The notes below the pieces were generated by a model. The model saw only the letters and a list, made by a program, of their open reading frames with translations. It was not told where the DNA came from and made no database searches. The position numbers and the translations under genes were made by a program. Source: Heterostelium album PN500 (Eukaryota > Evosea > Eumycetozoa > Acytosteliales > Acytosteliaceae). Taken from it: a stretch of DNA of 64,000 nt. Below, piece after piece: positions 21,598 to 33,535 of this stretch (its first letter is position 1; each line of letters starts with the position of its first letter). The stretch is from assembly GCF_000004825.1 (NCBI RefSeq), contig NW_008805068.1:62001-126000 (forward strand), in the 5' to 3' direction.

Positions 21598-23156
21598 ATG
21601 TCATATCGATATATATTAGAATCTAATATTATAAATGATCATTTAAGAAAGTTTTATTTCAAAAATAGTAATACTATCAATAAGAAACTTGATCAAATAT
21701 TTATATCACAAAAATCTTCTCGACCAACATGCATCAATATTAATATAAGTAATAATGGGTGCAAGTTGAAGAGTAGTTGCTCAACAACAACAACATCATT
21801 GATTGCTTTCAACAACTATCAAAAAAATAGTACTAGTTTTAATAATAGATTCAATTCATTTAGCTCTATAAATCACAATAGTATTTCATTAGATATCAAT
21901 GAGTTAAAGAGATCAATTGAATATATTAATAATGGTGGTCAAATACACAATAGCAATTCAATAACCTCTGAAATTCAAATAGATTCCAACAAGCTGAATG
22001 AAATACATAGTACTATTCTATCGTTGGATCATAATAACAATCAACAACAATTTACAAATGAATTACACTATTATATTGCTAAATTCTTAATGACTTGGAA
22101 TTTACCTAGATTCTATAATGATAGAATGCCAAACAATGATAGATTAAATGTATGTATTAGAATTACATAAAAGTGAAGCAAACTCATCAAGAAAAAAAAA
22201 AAAAAAAAAAGTTATTAATTTTATTGTTCTTAAAGAATCCAAATGAATCAGAGATGTTAATGGCAATGAATTGGTTGGATGTCAATGTAAAGGATAACGA
22301 TCAATTGAATGAGAAGTTTATTAATACAAGATTGTCATTGGCGATGGAGTATCCGAGAATTGTAGAGCGTGTTCGTCAGTTGGTGTTGGACACTGTCGAT
22401 CGAGTGGAAACTAACCGTTTGGATCCAGATAGCTCGTTCTTCCGATTGATTCTCTCGTTCCAGGCATGTCCATATCTCTGTCTGTGGCAAGAGATGCGAA
22501 CTCTTGGCGATATGATTGTAAACAACTATGCTTCTGCGATGGCTATGATGCACCAGGAAGCACAGCAAGACAACACCAAGCTCGACTACCACTGTATCTA
22601 TCTTATGTTGGACAGCTCACTCTCCTATTTAGAAACATCAAAACAACAACAACAGCAACAACCAGCACTATCAAGTCATGATGATGACTATTGGACAAGA
22701 CACAACTATGCAATTAAACAATTTGTTTATACAAAATCCAAGATGGAATGTCGAAATCTACCGGCGGAGATAGAGGAGTTGGCCATTGCGAAATTCGCAA
22801 AGGACAATGAGAATGCACCGCCCAACCGAATCGCGGTGCCGGAGGAAAGCGAGATGTCTGTATTGGCAAACACCATGCGATGGTCATTGAAATTCGAAGA
22901 TCTTCCAACCATGCTCTACACCGGTATCATCGACCACCAAAATGGCACAGTCAATCTATTCGGCTACCTGCTGTACAAAGCCAATGAATCCACGGAGCTA
23001 GAGCTATCGTCAGAGTTTGCTGGTCGCATTGCATTCGAACAGAATCACATCGTTCTCAACGGCCAGCTAGTTCGTACCGTTAGAAACACAGAGTCACCAA
23101 ACCAAACTTATATCTATACAATGGATACAAAGTTAATATTTATAAAAGAATTTTAA
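21598..23156 (+). CDS. protein of unknown function (490 aa), two exons
   Basis: Exons 21598-22149 and 22236-23156 join in phase 0 (AAT|gtatgt and cttaaag|AAT), giving 490 residues. The first exon is A+T-rich and encodes an Asn/Ser-rich N-terminus. The second encodes an ordered, partly helical region with DVNVKDNDQLNEKFINTR, YPRIVERVRQLVLDTVDRVE and a later beta-rich end (GTVNLFGYLLYKAN, SEFAGRIAFEQNHIVLNG). A short Gln run interrupts it near residue 330. There is no signal peptide or membrane segment. I do not recognise the family. It ends only 73 bp from the convergent next gene. Confidence 0.75.
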
Positions 23157-23229
23157 AAGTGGAGAAAACAAAAACAAAAACAATGATGCAATGAGGATTG
23201 ATATGAATATTTACACATTAGCTTTTTGT

Positions 23230-24674
23230 TTAATTAACAGTATATGTTACATTATCTTGAAAATAATCTTCGGAAAAAGGGGAGTAGTCAAAGTTATCCC
23301 ATTTCTCTTGGAAATAGGTGGCAAAGTTGAGGGTGGTGCAAACTCTTGGTTGGGTGACGTCGCGCTGCAGACAATTCAATTGGGTGGTGGTGCTGCCGGT
23401 CTCGCATAGCGCATCGTTACATCTCTGGAATTCACAACGATGTGTAGTGGTGTTACAAAACTGAACGTCGGCACAAGCCGTTCCAAAACAAGTGTCCACA
23501 CTCGAGATGTAAATGATATTCTCTGTACAAATGATTCCCCATGAGAATGTATTGCAAATGAAGCCTGTTGGACAGAGCGAGCAGTTGAATCGCTTGGTCA
23601 AATCATGATCGAATACCATCTCTCGGCTGTTGGGAATGCAATCGTAGTCGGTCAGCATGCCTTTGCCACAGTGGAAATTCGGTGGACACTCCTCGTCTCG
23701 GCACGACTCCAAGATGTTGGAGTAGTCCGGTTTCAGCTGGCATCCGGCAATACCAATATCTTTGAGTAGAACACATTCATTGCTGCTATCGCACGTCAGA
23801 TATTCGCATGTCGTTGGGAAGCAAGTTGGCTGGTTCCCAAAGAGCCGACAAGTGAAACCTTTCGCGCAGGGCAGCTGACACGGAGCGACATGATCTTGGA
23901 ACGGTGCTTCCGAATCGTGATTGGGTGCTGGCAGTGCAACACACTCATTAAAACTACTACAACAATAGAAACTATAATATTCACAGCTTAGATAATTAAC
24001 TGAATTTCCACACATCATTCCTTTCTCTTCACATCGCAATGTTTGACATGTATCTAGTTTTTTTGTTATTTTTTTTCAGAGGAAGAAATTGTCAATTGTT
24101 TATAAATAATATTATTAATAATTAATTTATAATTACCATTTGTTATTATAAAAGATTCATAGTCATCTGGTAAATCTATGGTGGCTTGAAATTCGTAGAC
24201 TTGTTTGGTTGTTTTGTGTCGGAAACAAAAAGGTTTCGGTGAGTTTTCATCGAAAAGCAAGACGTTTCTTATATCGAAATCGGTGGTGAATGAAGTGATA
24301 TTGGCTGTTTGCTCGGTGTTGAATATATTGGAATCGACTTCGTCGTCGATTGTGATGATATCGTCGATCGGATAGAAATCGGCGGTCAACACAGGCAATT
24401 TTGGAAACGGAGTCAACGACTTCCTACTGATACAGAAATAGCGATCCTCGTAACAACATGACAACACCGGAACGTACAAACAATCCGGATTGGCTTTACA
24501 TTCATCTTCATCGGTCAGATTAACACAAACACTTGAAGTTGAAGTTGTTGTTAAAGCTTCAACTCTTTTTATATTTACAAACAACAACAACGACGACAAC
24601 GTTAACAATAGCAATAATAATATAAAAACATATTTAATACTATTTCTAAATAATATAATAATAAAAACAACCAT
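23230..24674 (-). CDS. secreted spore-coat-like cysteine-rich protein with follistatin-like repeats
   Basis: Two minus-strand exons, 24674-24137 and 24053-23230, join in phase 1 to give 453 residues. An N-terminal hydrophobic segment (about residues 14-32) acts as signal peptide or anchor. A small Cys module follows (CVNLTDEDECKANPDC, SCCYEDRYFC), like the N-terminus of dictyostelid spore-coat proteins. After a beta-rich region come at least four follistatin-like units with C-P-x-G-x2-C spacing: CQLPCAKGFTC, CRDEECPPNFHC, CSLCPTGFIC and CFGTACADVQFC. Such units occur in the prespore-vesicle proteins that build the spore coat. The exact paralog cannot be named, and an extracellular matrix role is also possible. 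Confidence 0.75.
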
Positions 24675-25088
24675 AATATTTATAATAATACATTATTTTA
24701 TTTTCTATATCTTAACTAACTATATACATATACATCTATACAAATATTCTACCTTTTTTTTTTAAGAAATCTTTTTATATATCTTAATCTTTATTTATTA
24801 TTTTTATGATTGAAATTTGATTCAATGTTACACTGACTCATCTAATGATCATTTTTGATTTAACACACAGATTAAAAGCTTTTAACACATATAAACATTA
24901 TTGTTAAACTATTTTAATCATTTAAATTCTGATTATGGTGTTGTTTGTGTGTAATTTTTTTGAATGAAAAAAAAATTACAAAAAAGGAGGGTAAAAGACT
25001 CGTTGATCATAACCAAAAATAGTTTTAAATTTGGTTAAAGTTTTATTTTTCAGATTGATGTTGTTGTTGTTTTTGTAAATATATATAT
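24675..25088. promoter_or_regulatory. divergent promoter region
   Basis: About 414 bp between divergent genes. A TTAACACACA-type motif occurs near 24860, and a GT-rich tract at 24930-24955 is its approximate inverse. No gene is supported. Confidence 0.35.
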
Positions 25089-27437
25089 ATGTATCAATCA
25101 TCTATCAATAAACCGAGTAGTTCAACCGTTATAACTCCAACCGGAGTTATTAGTCATCGAACAACAAATACAAATATTTCATCAACACCATCATCATCAT
25201 CATCATCATCAAGTACACCACTACAAAAAGACAATAACAGTAGTAATATTTTAAAATCACCATCATTTCCATTTGTCTCGAGATCATGGGAACTTAATAC
25301 ATTCGATTCCTACATGAAGTTCAGAGCACACTATGTAAATGTAAAATCAACGAAATACCTGGTGAAAGCACTCTCCCTAATGGTACTATCGATCGGTGTA
25401 TATTGTTATCTTTTTGAAGCCGGTAGTATACTACTACCAATTGGTATGTTTAGTTTAGTTTAGCTTAATTTAGTTTAAATGATCAATTATTAAGTACTTA
25501 ATAATCATTATATATAATCGTCGGAAACTATAGTTTGGTTTTATAGTTTGTTGATTGGATCATCTGTTACTCTTGGTCTTGGTAGTGCGATGTTGGCACA
25601 ACACTTTCAACAGGTTCCAGAGGTGATATTGAGTGAGGAACAACGTCAACTCTATCAGTGGCCATCAAACTTTCCATCCAGTCCACCTGTTTCTACTGCA
25701 TCGTCATCTAGCCGAAAAGATTCATTAATTCAAGAAGCTAGATATGGAATGACACTAGATTCAATTTCACCTTATAAACCAGCTAACAATAGCAGTTCAT
25801 CGACATCTACATCATCAGTTGTTGGTAGCAATACAACCAATAATAATACAACAGGATCATCATCATCAACAACAACAACAACATCATCAACAACAGGATC
25901 AAACATATCACCGGTATCAAATAAAACAACATCTACACAATCAACCGTAATAACACCAACCTCTTCCACATCATCAGTACAACAAAAATCACCAATTACA
26001 TCACCATACTCCTACAGATCGACAAGATACACACCACCAAAATCAATAGAAATAAGAGAGAAGTAAGTATAAAGTAGCAATTAATCATTAAAATGATTGT
26101 TTATTAATAACGATTTATCACGTGTGTTTTTAGTGAAGAGATATCAAATCATTTCCAAGGTAGATTGTTTACATCTCTAAGTGAATTTGTAACATCTCAA
26201 TTCGATAAAGAAGTAATTGATCAAAATGATAGGTCGAATCATGATAAAGATAAGAGTATGTAATATTATTTATTTTAGATATGTAATGATTGATTTGTTG
26301 ATTATTAACAATCATGATATAATAGAAATATTTGAGATTGAACCATTGTCACAACAACACTATGGCTATGAAGCACCAATACAGAGTTATCGTGTACTTC
26401 AACGTTCAAAGGTGATAGAACCAACGAAGGTGTCCTACGAGGATATGGTGGCAAGCAAATACCTCCAGTGGAAGAACATGTGCGAAGCAGAGCATCTCTA
26501 CAACATGATAAGCGCAGCGAATGCATGTTCACGTTGGTTCACAGAGAATATCATTAAGCCGCTGGTAGCACCGGCCGAAGCGTATCTCGCTGTCAAAGAC
26601 GAGAAGCTGCTGTCGCTCGTTGACGAGCGTGGCTTTGGCATGGCGAAATGCTCGTTCCTCAACCTACCGACACTCGACATCATGAAGAACGTACTGAAAC
26701 ACACGATCTATCATTTGGATCGACTGAACGACGTTCACCACAAGAAGGAATCCGAGCATATCTGTCGGCGCATCAAAGAACTCTCGAAAGACGGATACGT
26801 CTTCCACACGTTCGGTAACAAATCCAACGACCAAAACGACCTACAACAACCAACCGATGAACAATTGCTATTCGCATTGTTCTTGGCCTATATGGATGAG
26901 AAACTCTACAAAGATGTAACTGCACCAATCCCAGATCTTCCATTCTCCTCTAAATATATAAAGGACGATAATTCAAAGCAAGGTAATTATTATTAATAAT
27001 ATTATCATTATGTTAACATAATACTAACAATCACCGCCGAAATATTATTTAGTATTCAAATATGTACCAATTATCAATATTACATACAAAAGACCATTAC
27101 ATCTTGATATTTTAACTCCACAATATGAATCATTCAAATTGATAGATATTTCACCAGTATGTATAATATTAGATAAATATAATGCTCTGATACCTACCAA
27201 TACATACTAATAATAACAATATTTATATTATTAATAATACAAAAATAATAATAATAGGGTTTACAGAATATATTCTTTACTATTGTATTATTCTTTTATT
27301 ATATTACAAAGTATAATGATGGATACATCGATAATATGGATATATCAAAGTTAAATGTCAATATCTTTTTGAATTCATTGATCAACGATGATTCAAATGA
27401 TGATGAAGATGATATCGATTTATTAGAAGATGATTAA
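25089..27437 (+). CDS. tmem209: TMEM209-like nuclear envelope protein
   Basis: Six exons join in phase: 25089-25443, 25534-26062, 26134-26255, 26326-26982, 27053-27156 and 27258-27437, giving 648 residues. Human TMEM209 (561 residues) is a nuclear-envelope protein that binds the nucleoporin NUP205. The layout matches: two hydrophobic segments near residues 94-140, with exon 2 completing the second (PIVWYSLLIGSSVTLGLG), then a Ser/Thr-rich linker and a conserved C-terminal half. Signatures include WFTENIIKPLV, ICRRIKELSKDGYVFHTF, PTDEQLLFALFLAYMDEKL, YKRPLHLDILTPQYE and DISKLNVNIF. The C-terminus has an added acidic tail. The acceptor at 25533 was chosen because the later AG at 25546 would break the frame. 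Confidence 0.85.
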
Positions 27438-27496
27438 TTATTGATTTAAATAAAACATTAATTATAATTATAAGTAAACTTTAATAAATTAGTATC

Positions 27497-28317
27497 TTAT
27501 TGTATTTTTGATTTATTGAATAAATCAATTAGATGATGTTCCATTGGATCTACAAGTTGTTGAGCGGTCTCTTGATTGTTATCTTTGATGTCTGTCGATG
27601 CATGGTGTTTCAATAGCAGTGCAACGATATCGTCGAATCCACCCATTGCAGCATAATGAAGTGCAGTCATACCCTGATCGTCTTGACAATCGATATCTAC
27701 ATGATATTCGCCACTCAATAATAACTCTGTAATCTCTAGATTTCCACGATCACAACACCAAATCAATGCTGTCTTTTGTTCTGAATCTCTATCGTTTATA
27801 CATTTACCACTACTCACTTTCAACAATTCCTCTACCTTGTTTAAATTATCACAAGATGACCAATATACAATATCTTCTTTACTAATAATATTGATAAGCG
27901 AATGAATGAATGATTAGTAAATAGATAATAAACATATTTTAATAACCAAGTAAATCATTAACAATACACATACTCATGTGTCTTTGAAACCATGTTTTCC
28001 TCCGATGCAATATTGAATCTACTCATGATAGGACCCATTGCTCCACCTCTTTTACTCGATGATTCATCCTCACTGCTTTCAAATAAACTTTCATTCTTGT
28101 TAGCTTCTTCATCATCGTCATCACTTAATGATTGATCTGATGATTTTGTCTTTGTTGTATTCGATGTATTAGTTGTTGTTGTTGTTGTTGAAGCTGTAGT
28201 TGTTGTTGCTGTATCATTTATAGATTCTCTCCAATTTGGTTGTAATTCATCTAATTTCTTAATATAATTATTCATTGCATCTTCTTTACTCATATCACCT
28301 AGGTTTGACCAACTACT

Positions 28318-28351
<34 letters not shown>

Positions 28352-28584
28352 ATTAATTTAATTAATAAAAATAATAATATATAATTAAATTGTAGCTATG
28401 TTATTATTACAAACCATTTAGCTTTACCAACGAAATCAAAGAATGATGGTTGTTTAGTATTACATTTTCCTTGAGTGGCCTGCTTGAAATGACCATAGAA
28501 ATATAATTGTTGTTCATCTTTTAAGCCAGGTATTTTAGTTCTATTTAAATAACTAACAGCATTATTAAACAATGATTCACTCAT
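27497..28584 (-). CDS. acbd6: acyl-CoA-binding domain protein with ankyrin repeats (ACBD6-like)
   Basis: Three minus-strand exons, 28584-28415, 28318-27968 and 27881-27497, join in phase to give 301 residues (human ACBD6 has 282). The N-terminal acyl-CoA-binding domain (about 1-85) shows [27 protein letters not shown] and [14 protein letters not shown], with the tyrosine and lysines that hold acyl-CoA. A Thr/Ser and acidic linker follows, then at least two ankyrin repeats ([40 protein letters not shown]). ACBD6 binds long-chain acyl-CoAs and supports lipid transfer and N-myristoylation. The second donor (GAGTATGT|gtattg) was chosen by phase and is the least certain splice. Confidence 0.85.
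28321..28347. repeat. (TA)n run in intron
   Basis: A perfect TA dinucleotide tract inside the first intron of the ACBD6-like gene, ending at the splice acceptor. Confidence 0.8.
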
Positions 28585-28837
28585 CTTTATATATATTATC
28601 TATCTATATTTATATTTATCTATATTAAATTAATTAAATAAATTTGAAAATCAAAAAATTAAAAATCATATTATCATAAATAGTCATTATTACCACATCG
28701 GCAAAAACTATGTGTTCCAAAGATTAAAAAAAAAATCAAAAGCATTTTAAATGAAATAAAAAATATAATTAGAGTTTAATATTTATTAATATTGTAATTA
28801 TTGTTGTTGGAATATTTATTATTAAACAATACGCAGG

Positions 28838-31800
28838 TTAATCATCAATAGATCTTGAAAATCTAATTTTTCTTTTTGAAGCCTTGCTTGGCTTTTTAGT
28901 TGGTAAAATATCATTATTACTGCTGCTAGTGTTTGTAAAATATTTTTTTGATCTTTTGACTGCATTCTCAAGATTAATTTTATCATTTGGATAGATCTGA
29001 ATGAGATCAATCATGAAATCAAACAATTGACTTTTTTCCATTGCTTTAATATCGGATGGCAATAATTGGTATTGTTTGAAAATCTCCATGTGCTTTTGGT
29101 TCTCCATGAGTTTCGAGATTATGTGAGTGTTACCATATTTGATGATCTGTGAGAAAATACTGTCGGTAGTGTATTTGAAATCATAGGACTTCTGAGTCTC
29201 TCTGTAATCTAAGATGGTCTTGATGACCGGCCAATCTGGAGTCATGGGGAATATCCATCTAACACTCTGACGCGCCATGAAAAATTCGATGAAACCAATT
29301 TGATTCGCCTCGCAAGCGAATCTAAACATTGTTTTCATCAACTCTAGCTCTTGGTTGACGTTGTTCATGATGATTGAGAATGCCCGAATGTCACCGGTGA
29401 AACCTATCGACCGGAACAATTCGAAATTGCTAATGCCAAGCGAGAGCTTTGGATAACGCGAGACTAGGTACTCGGCAATATCGTAACGATAGTAGAGAAG
29501 TGAAATCCTTAGTAACAACTCATTGGTGAATGATTCAATTCCATTGCCACGATTGTTTTTGGCAAACTCTACTTTCGATGCTTCTAAGGATTGAAGATAT
29601 CTCGGGTGTTGATCGATCAGCTTGAAGATATCGAAACATCCATTGGCAGCAGCAACCAACTGTGTGACATAGATCGACTCGCATGGTGTATTATCCAAAA
29701 GGTATTTGACAAAACACAAATGATTATCGGTTCTTGGCAAGAAGGGAATCATTGCTGAAGCAACCAGAGGAAAGTGAACCGAAAGCAAATTAGCAACCTC
29801 GCTCCCGTTCAAATCCGATTTCAATTGCAAATTGGCTGGACCATAGAATTTATCCTCTGTAGCACTATCTGTCTTCAGTCTGGAGTTGTATGACACTTGG
29901 TTGGTCAAACCTATTATAGCCGAGGATAATTGATAGCCACCCGTCGTCATAGTTGTTCCTAATGGCCTAGCCAAACTATGGTCTCGCTGATTGTATCTTT
30001 CGATATATTGTGGAGTATTTGAATTATAAACGGTAGATGTTGTTGATGGTGCATAACTTAAAATATTTGTAGATTGGTATTGTGCAGCTGATTCATTAGG
30101 GACAGATGGTGTTGTAAATGGTGGTAGATGGTATGACATAGGTGTTTCGTATGGTGCAGATGATAACATCATTCCTGCTGGATTGTGTTGTGTAGCAAAT
30201 GTAGTTGTTAATGGTGTTGGTAAAGATGGTAGTTGGTAAAGTCCACTGGTTTCATATGGTGCAGTTGATCCTAATGTCATTCCCGTTGAATAGTGTGGTG
30301 TAGTAGTTGAGAGGTGAGAGATTGTTGATGTTGTTGATAATGGTTGATAGTGTACATTTGATGTGTTAGAGACAGATGATGATGTTGTTGTTAATGGTGT
30401 TGGTAATGGTGGCTGTTGGTAAAGTCCTCTTCTATTGATTGGTGCAGATACTGAGCTAGAGAGAAGTGGCGATCCTAATGACATTCCTGTTGATAGATGT
30501 GGTGTAGTAGTTGATGAGTTAGTGTTAGTTGCTGTTGTTGTTGCTGTAGTTAATTGTGTTGGTAAAGTTGGTTGTTGGTAAAGTCCACTTGCATATGGTG
30601 CAGTTGAACCTAATGTCATTCCCGTTGAATAGTGTGGTGTAGTAGTTGGGGGGTGAGAGATTGTTGATGTTGTTGATAATGGTTGAACATGGGAATAGTT
30701 TGATGAAGATGAAGAAGAAAAAGTTGCAGTTGTTGATGCTGATGATGGTGTTTGACCTGGCTTTAGTCTAAATCCAAACTGTATGACTGATTCCAAAAGT
30801 CCATCGTCAGTTGATCCTATCTTGGCATCGACAATCTGTTGACGATAGATATTCAAAGCGAATGCTATGATTTCTTTGGATTCTTGGTACTTGTTCGCGA
30901 TTAAATATTGAATTGGTTCGAGCATCATAAATAGACCATGATCTTTATGAAGCTTTTGAAGCAACTGGATATTGTTCAAGTTAAACAGTGCACTCAGTCT
31001 TTGGCAATGAACAACGAGGTCATTGTTGTTGGCTTTGGGTGGTGGTCTGGACAATCCTTTCAAGTGGGACGATAATCGCTCCAAAACATCAAAGTGTTTC
31101 TCGCTTTGCAGATAGTTGAGAAGCAGACCTTCTTCACTGGGTGTCAAACTATGTGCCAACCTAATTAACACCTCCATCAAATCCTCTCGCTTATCGCAAA
31201 TTGCATACATGAAATCTCTGTGATGAATAGAGTATCCACCGTCACTGAGAAGAAACTCTAAAATCCTTGGGGTCATTTTCAGGTAACTACGAGTATTCTC
31301 AACGATTGGCTCTCTGATGGTGATCGCTGTTGATGTGTCTTGGTCCAGTGGGAACTCTACTGAATTGATATAACTGAGGGTATCAATGAAAAGTTGGTCG
31401 TCGTCGATGTTGAATTTTGTGAATAACTTGAATGGAGAACTGGGATTCACTATTAGGTACTCGTTATTCTTGAGCTTCTCTCTCAGCAGTGAAAAATATT
31501 TGTTATCGAGAATCCAGTTGAGGTGAGCGATCTCTTTGTACTTGTAGGACGGATAGCTATTCATTGGAAATCGTTTGGGCTTACCCATCTGTTTCATTGC
31601 ATTGGGAATAGGATTTATCTCGATGTCCAAAACGTCGACCAACGAATACTGATCCTCACCATTGACATTGTTGATACTATAGAAAATAGGGGCATGAGGT
31701 ATTGGCTTTAGATTTCCACCACCCATCATCAAAAAGATGTGGTTCAATATCACTTTGTTTGAGAAAACTCTTGAAATAACATGGTTATTCTCTGTCATCG

Positions 31801-31870
31801 TTGTTGTTGTTGTTGTTGATGCTACTGAATATTGTTGAAACTGACTATAACTTCTTTTATACAAATTCAT
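28838..31870 (-). CDS. dictyostelid ankyrin-like family protein with internal Ser/Thr/Pro repeats (1010 aa)
   Basis: A single exon. The N-terminus (ISRVFSNKVILNHIFLMM) has the F-box-like helix that heads large dictyostelid ankyrin families. Residues 110-310 and 690-960 contain helical repeat units of ankyrin type (for example FMYAICDKREDLMEVLIRLA, DIAEYLVSRYPKLS). Between them, about residues 395-625, lie four degenerate copies of a roughly 50-residue Ser/Thr/Pro block centred on HYSTGMTLGSTAPY and GLYQQPTLPTPLTT. The tail is basic (KPSKASKRKIRFSR). No enzymatic motif is seen. A scaffold or substrate-adaptor role is inferred from the family layout. Confidence 0.75.
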   Translation of the reverse strand: MNLYKRSYSQFQQYSVASTTTTTTMTENNHVISRVFSNKVILNHIFLMMGGGNLKPIPHAPIFYSINNVNGEDQYSLVDVLDIEINPIPNAMKQMGKPKRFPMNSYPSYKYKEIAHLNWILDNKYFSLLREKLKNNEYLIVNPSSPFKLFTKFNIDDDQLFIDTLSYINSVEFPLDQDTSTAITIREPIVENTRSYLKMTPRILEFLLSDGGYSIHHRDFMYAICDKREDLMEVLIRLAHSLTPSEEGLLLNYLQSEKHFDVLERLSSHLKGLSRPPPKANNNDLVVHCQRLSALFNLNNIQLLQKLHKDHGLFMMLEPIQYLIANKYQESKEIIAFALNIYRQQIVDAKIGSTDDGLLESVIQFGFRLKPGQTPSSASTTATFSSSSSSNYSHVQPLSTTSTISHPPTTTPHYSTGMTLGSTAPYASGLYQQPTLPTQLTTATTTATNTNSSTTTPHLSTGMSLGSPLLSSSVSAPINRRGLYQQPPLPTPLTTTSSSVSNTSNVHYQPLSTTSTISHLSTTTPHYSTGMTLGSTAPYETSGLYQLPSLPTPLTTTFATQHNPAGMMLSSAPYETPMSYHLPPFTTPSVPNESAAQYQSTNILSYAPSTTSTVYNSNTPQYIERYNQRDHSLARPLGTTMTTGGYQLSSAIIGLTNQVSYNSRLKTDSATEDKFYGPANLQLKSDLNGSEVANLLSVHFPLVASAMIPFLPRTDNHLCFVKYLLDNTPCESIYVTQLVAAANGCFDIFKLIDQHPRYLQSLEASKVEFAKNNRGNGIESFTNELLLRISLLYYRYDIAEYLVSRYPKLSLGISNFELFRSIGFTGDIRAFSIIMNNVNQELELMKTMFRFACEANQIGFIEFFMARQSVRWIFPMTPDWPVIKTILDYRETQKSYDFKYTTDSIFSQIIKYGNTHIISKLMENQKHMEIFKQYQLLPSDIKAMEKSQLFDFMIDLIQIYPNDKINLENAVKRSKKYFTNTSSSNNDILPTKKPSKASKRKIRFSRSIDD

Positions 31871-32322
31871 TACAAGAACAATAAGAAATCAAAACCATTT
31901 AGTATTCGAATATTTATCAAGAAGAGTAGAGTGAGAAAAATTGTAAAACAACCAAAAATAAATAAAAAAATTGTTTTTTTATTCAATATCTGGATATTTT
32001 TTATTTATTTTTCTGAAATAAAATTCTTTGTTAAGAAGGAGTAGTCCTAGTCTTTTATTGTAAAAAATTTGCATTAAATCAAACAAAATTATTTTTCAAA
32101 AAAAAGCATCTCAAAGATTCAAAAAAAATGTAACGGTTACTAAAGAAATATTTCTTTCATTCTTTAATAATTAATAATTAGATATTAAAAAGGAAGGAAA
32201 CATGTTTGATTTTTGATTTCTATTTGAAAAAACAAATACAGTTGTAATAATACTATATATTTTATATATAATTGAATATGTTTTGTGCGTATATATATTA
32301 ATTAAAAGTATAAACTATTATT
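31871..32322. other. intergenic, A+T-rich
   Basis: About 450 bp between the promoter of the 1010-residue gene and the 3' end of the RhoGAP gene. Poly-A and poly-T runs are present; no gene is supported. Confidence 0.45.
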
Positions 32323-33496
32323 TTATACTTCAAGTGATATTGACCTGTTGGGATCGTTTGTTTGCTTGTGTGTTAATACATTGTGTAGAAATTGTACACA
32401 TTTTTGTGATAAAACTAAACCTTCCATTGGATTTGAACTTGATACATCATAGAGATTTGGTGCAACAACAATTGCTAAAAAAAAAAATAGTAGAATAAGA
32501 AAATATTAATATTATTGATAATAATCCAAAATATATATATTGATCTTACCTAAATTCTGAAGTGTCATTTTATTTACATTCGAATGAGATGCAACATGAA
32601 GCAATAGATTCATTAGCCAATCCAATAAATTCTTTTGCATCTCTGGTAGTTTGTTGACTGCATCGACACATTCATCAACATCGTTACAATGGAAAATCTT
32701 TTCTGTTGGAATTGAATTTAATATTGGTGTTGGTAATTCTCTATACCAAATCTATAAGAGTGAAAAAGTAAAAAAGAGTTAGAAGATAAACAAAAGGGAG
32801 TTGTTTGATTTAACTTAAATTTACCTTAATTAATGATGCTACAGTATTTATATCGTTGCTAGAGTTGAATTCATTCTTATTCATCGATTCTTTGATTCTC
32901 TTGATTTCAGTTTGCTCACCTGCCAAACGGAATATACCCTCTTGCTCCAAACCACCGTATTCAATGAGTGAACGCTTCATTGCGACGAGAATCGATGGCA
33001 CGCGACATCCGACGTCTTCGACCATCTCCAGAGTGGCGGGATCAACACCAAACACTCCGGTTTCGCAACGTATCTTCACGGTGAGGAAATGGCTGACACC
33101 ACCTTCGACTCGCAGCACAACCTTGTGATTTGCATTGATCTTTTGATTGACGATCAACTTAATCTTGATGATCTTTGACTTGCCCTTGTCGACCGAGCCC
33201 GACGACGGACTGAACGACAACTGAAACTCTTTGGGCAGCGACGGCTCAAAGTTGAATTTCATCTTTGATTTATTTAGGTTGACCAGTGTGAATTGATCCT
33301 GAACCACCACCTTAAGTGGACATGGACGTTCGCCCAGATTGAAATCCAGTATACTCTTTGAAACTTCGATACCACCATTGTTTGCCGTTCCAATTTCTTC
33401 GATCAGTGGTTTCGATCTATAGTCTATTGCTGTTGGTGCTGAAAACGATGGTGCTGTTCCAGAGTTGTGTGATGATTTTGATGACGATGATCCCAT
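32323..33496 (-). CDS. ASH-RhoGAP protein (Rac/Rho GTPase-activating, OCRL-like C-terminal module)
   Basis: Three exons, 33496-32825, 32751-32550 and 32474-32323, join in phase to give 341 residues. After a Ser-rich N-terminus comes an immunoglobulin-like ASH domain at about 45-135 (KSILDFNLGERPCPLKVV, LSFSPSSGSVDKGKS, KIIKIKLIVN). A RhoGAP domain follows at about 145-335: FGVDPATLEMV, VPSILVAMKRSLIEYGG, QEGIFRLAGEQTEI with the catalytic arginine, IWYRELPTPILNSIP, and AIVVAPNLY. The ASH-RhoGAP pair is the C-terminal half of OCRL/INPP5B phosphatases, but no phosphatase domain is present. The product should act on Rac/Rho GTPases or bind Rabs. Codons continue in frame upstream of this ATG to a splice acceptor at 33536, so an additional first exon is likely. 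Confidence 0.85.
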
Positions 33497-33535
33497 CTTT
33501 TCTTTCGATGGTGTTTTATCTGTTTTACTATTACT

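Noticed and set aside
25534-25546. Use of the later acceptor AG at 25546 in the TMEM209 gene
   Set aside because: It would put exon 2 out of frame; the AG at 25533 keeps the frame and completes the second hydrophobic segment.
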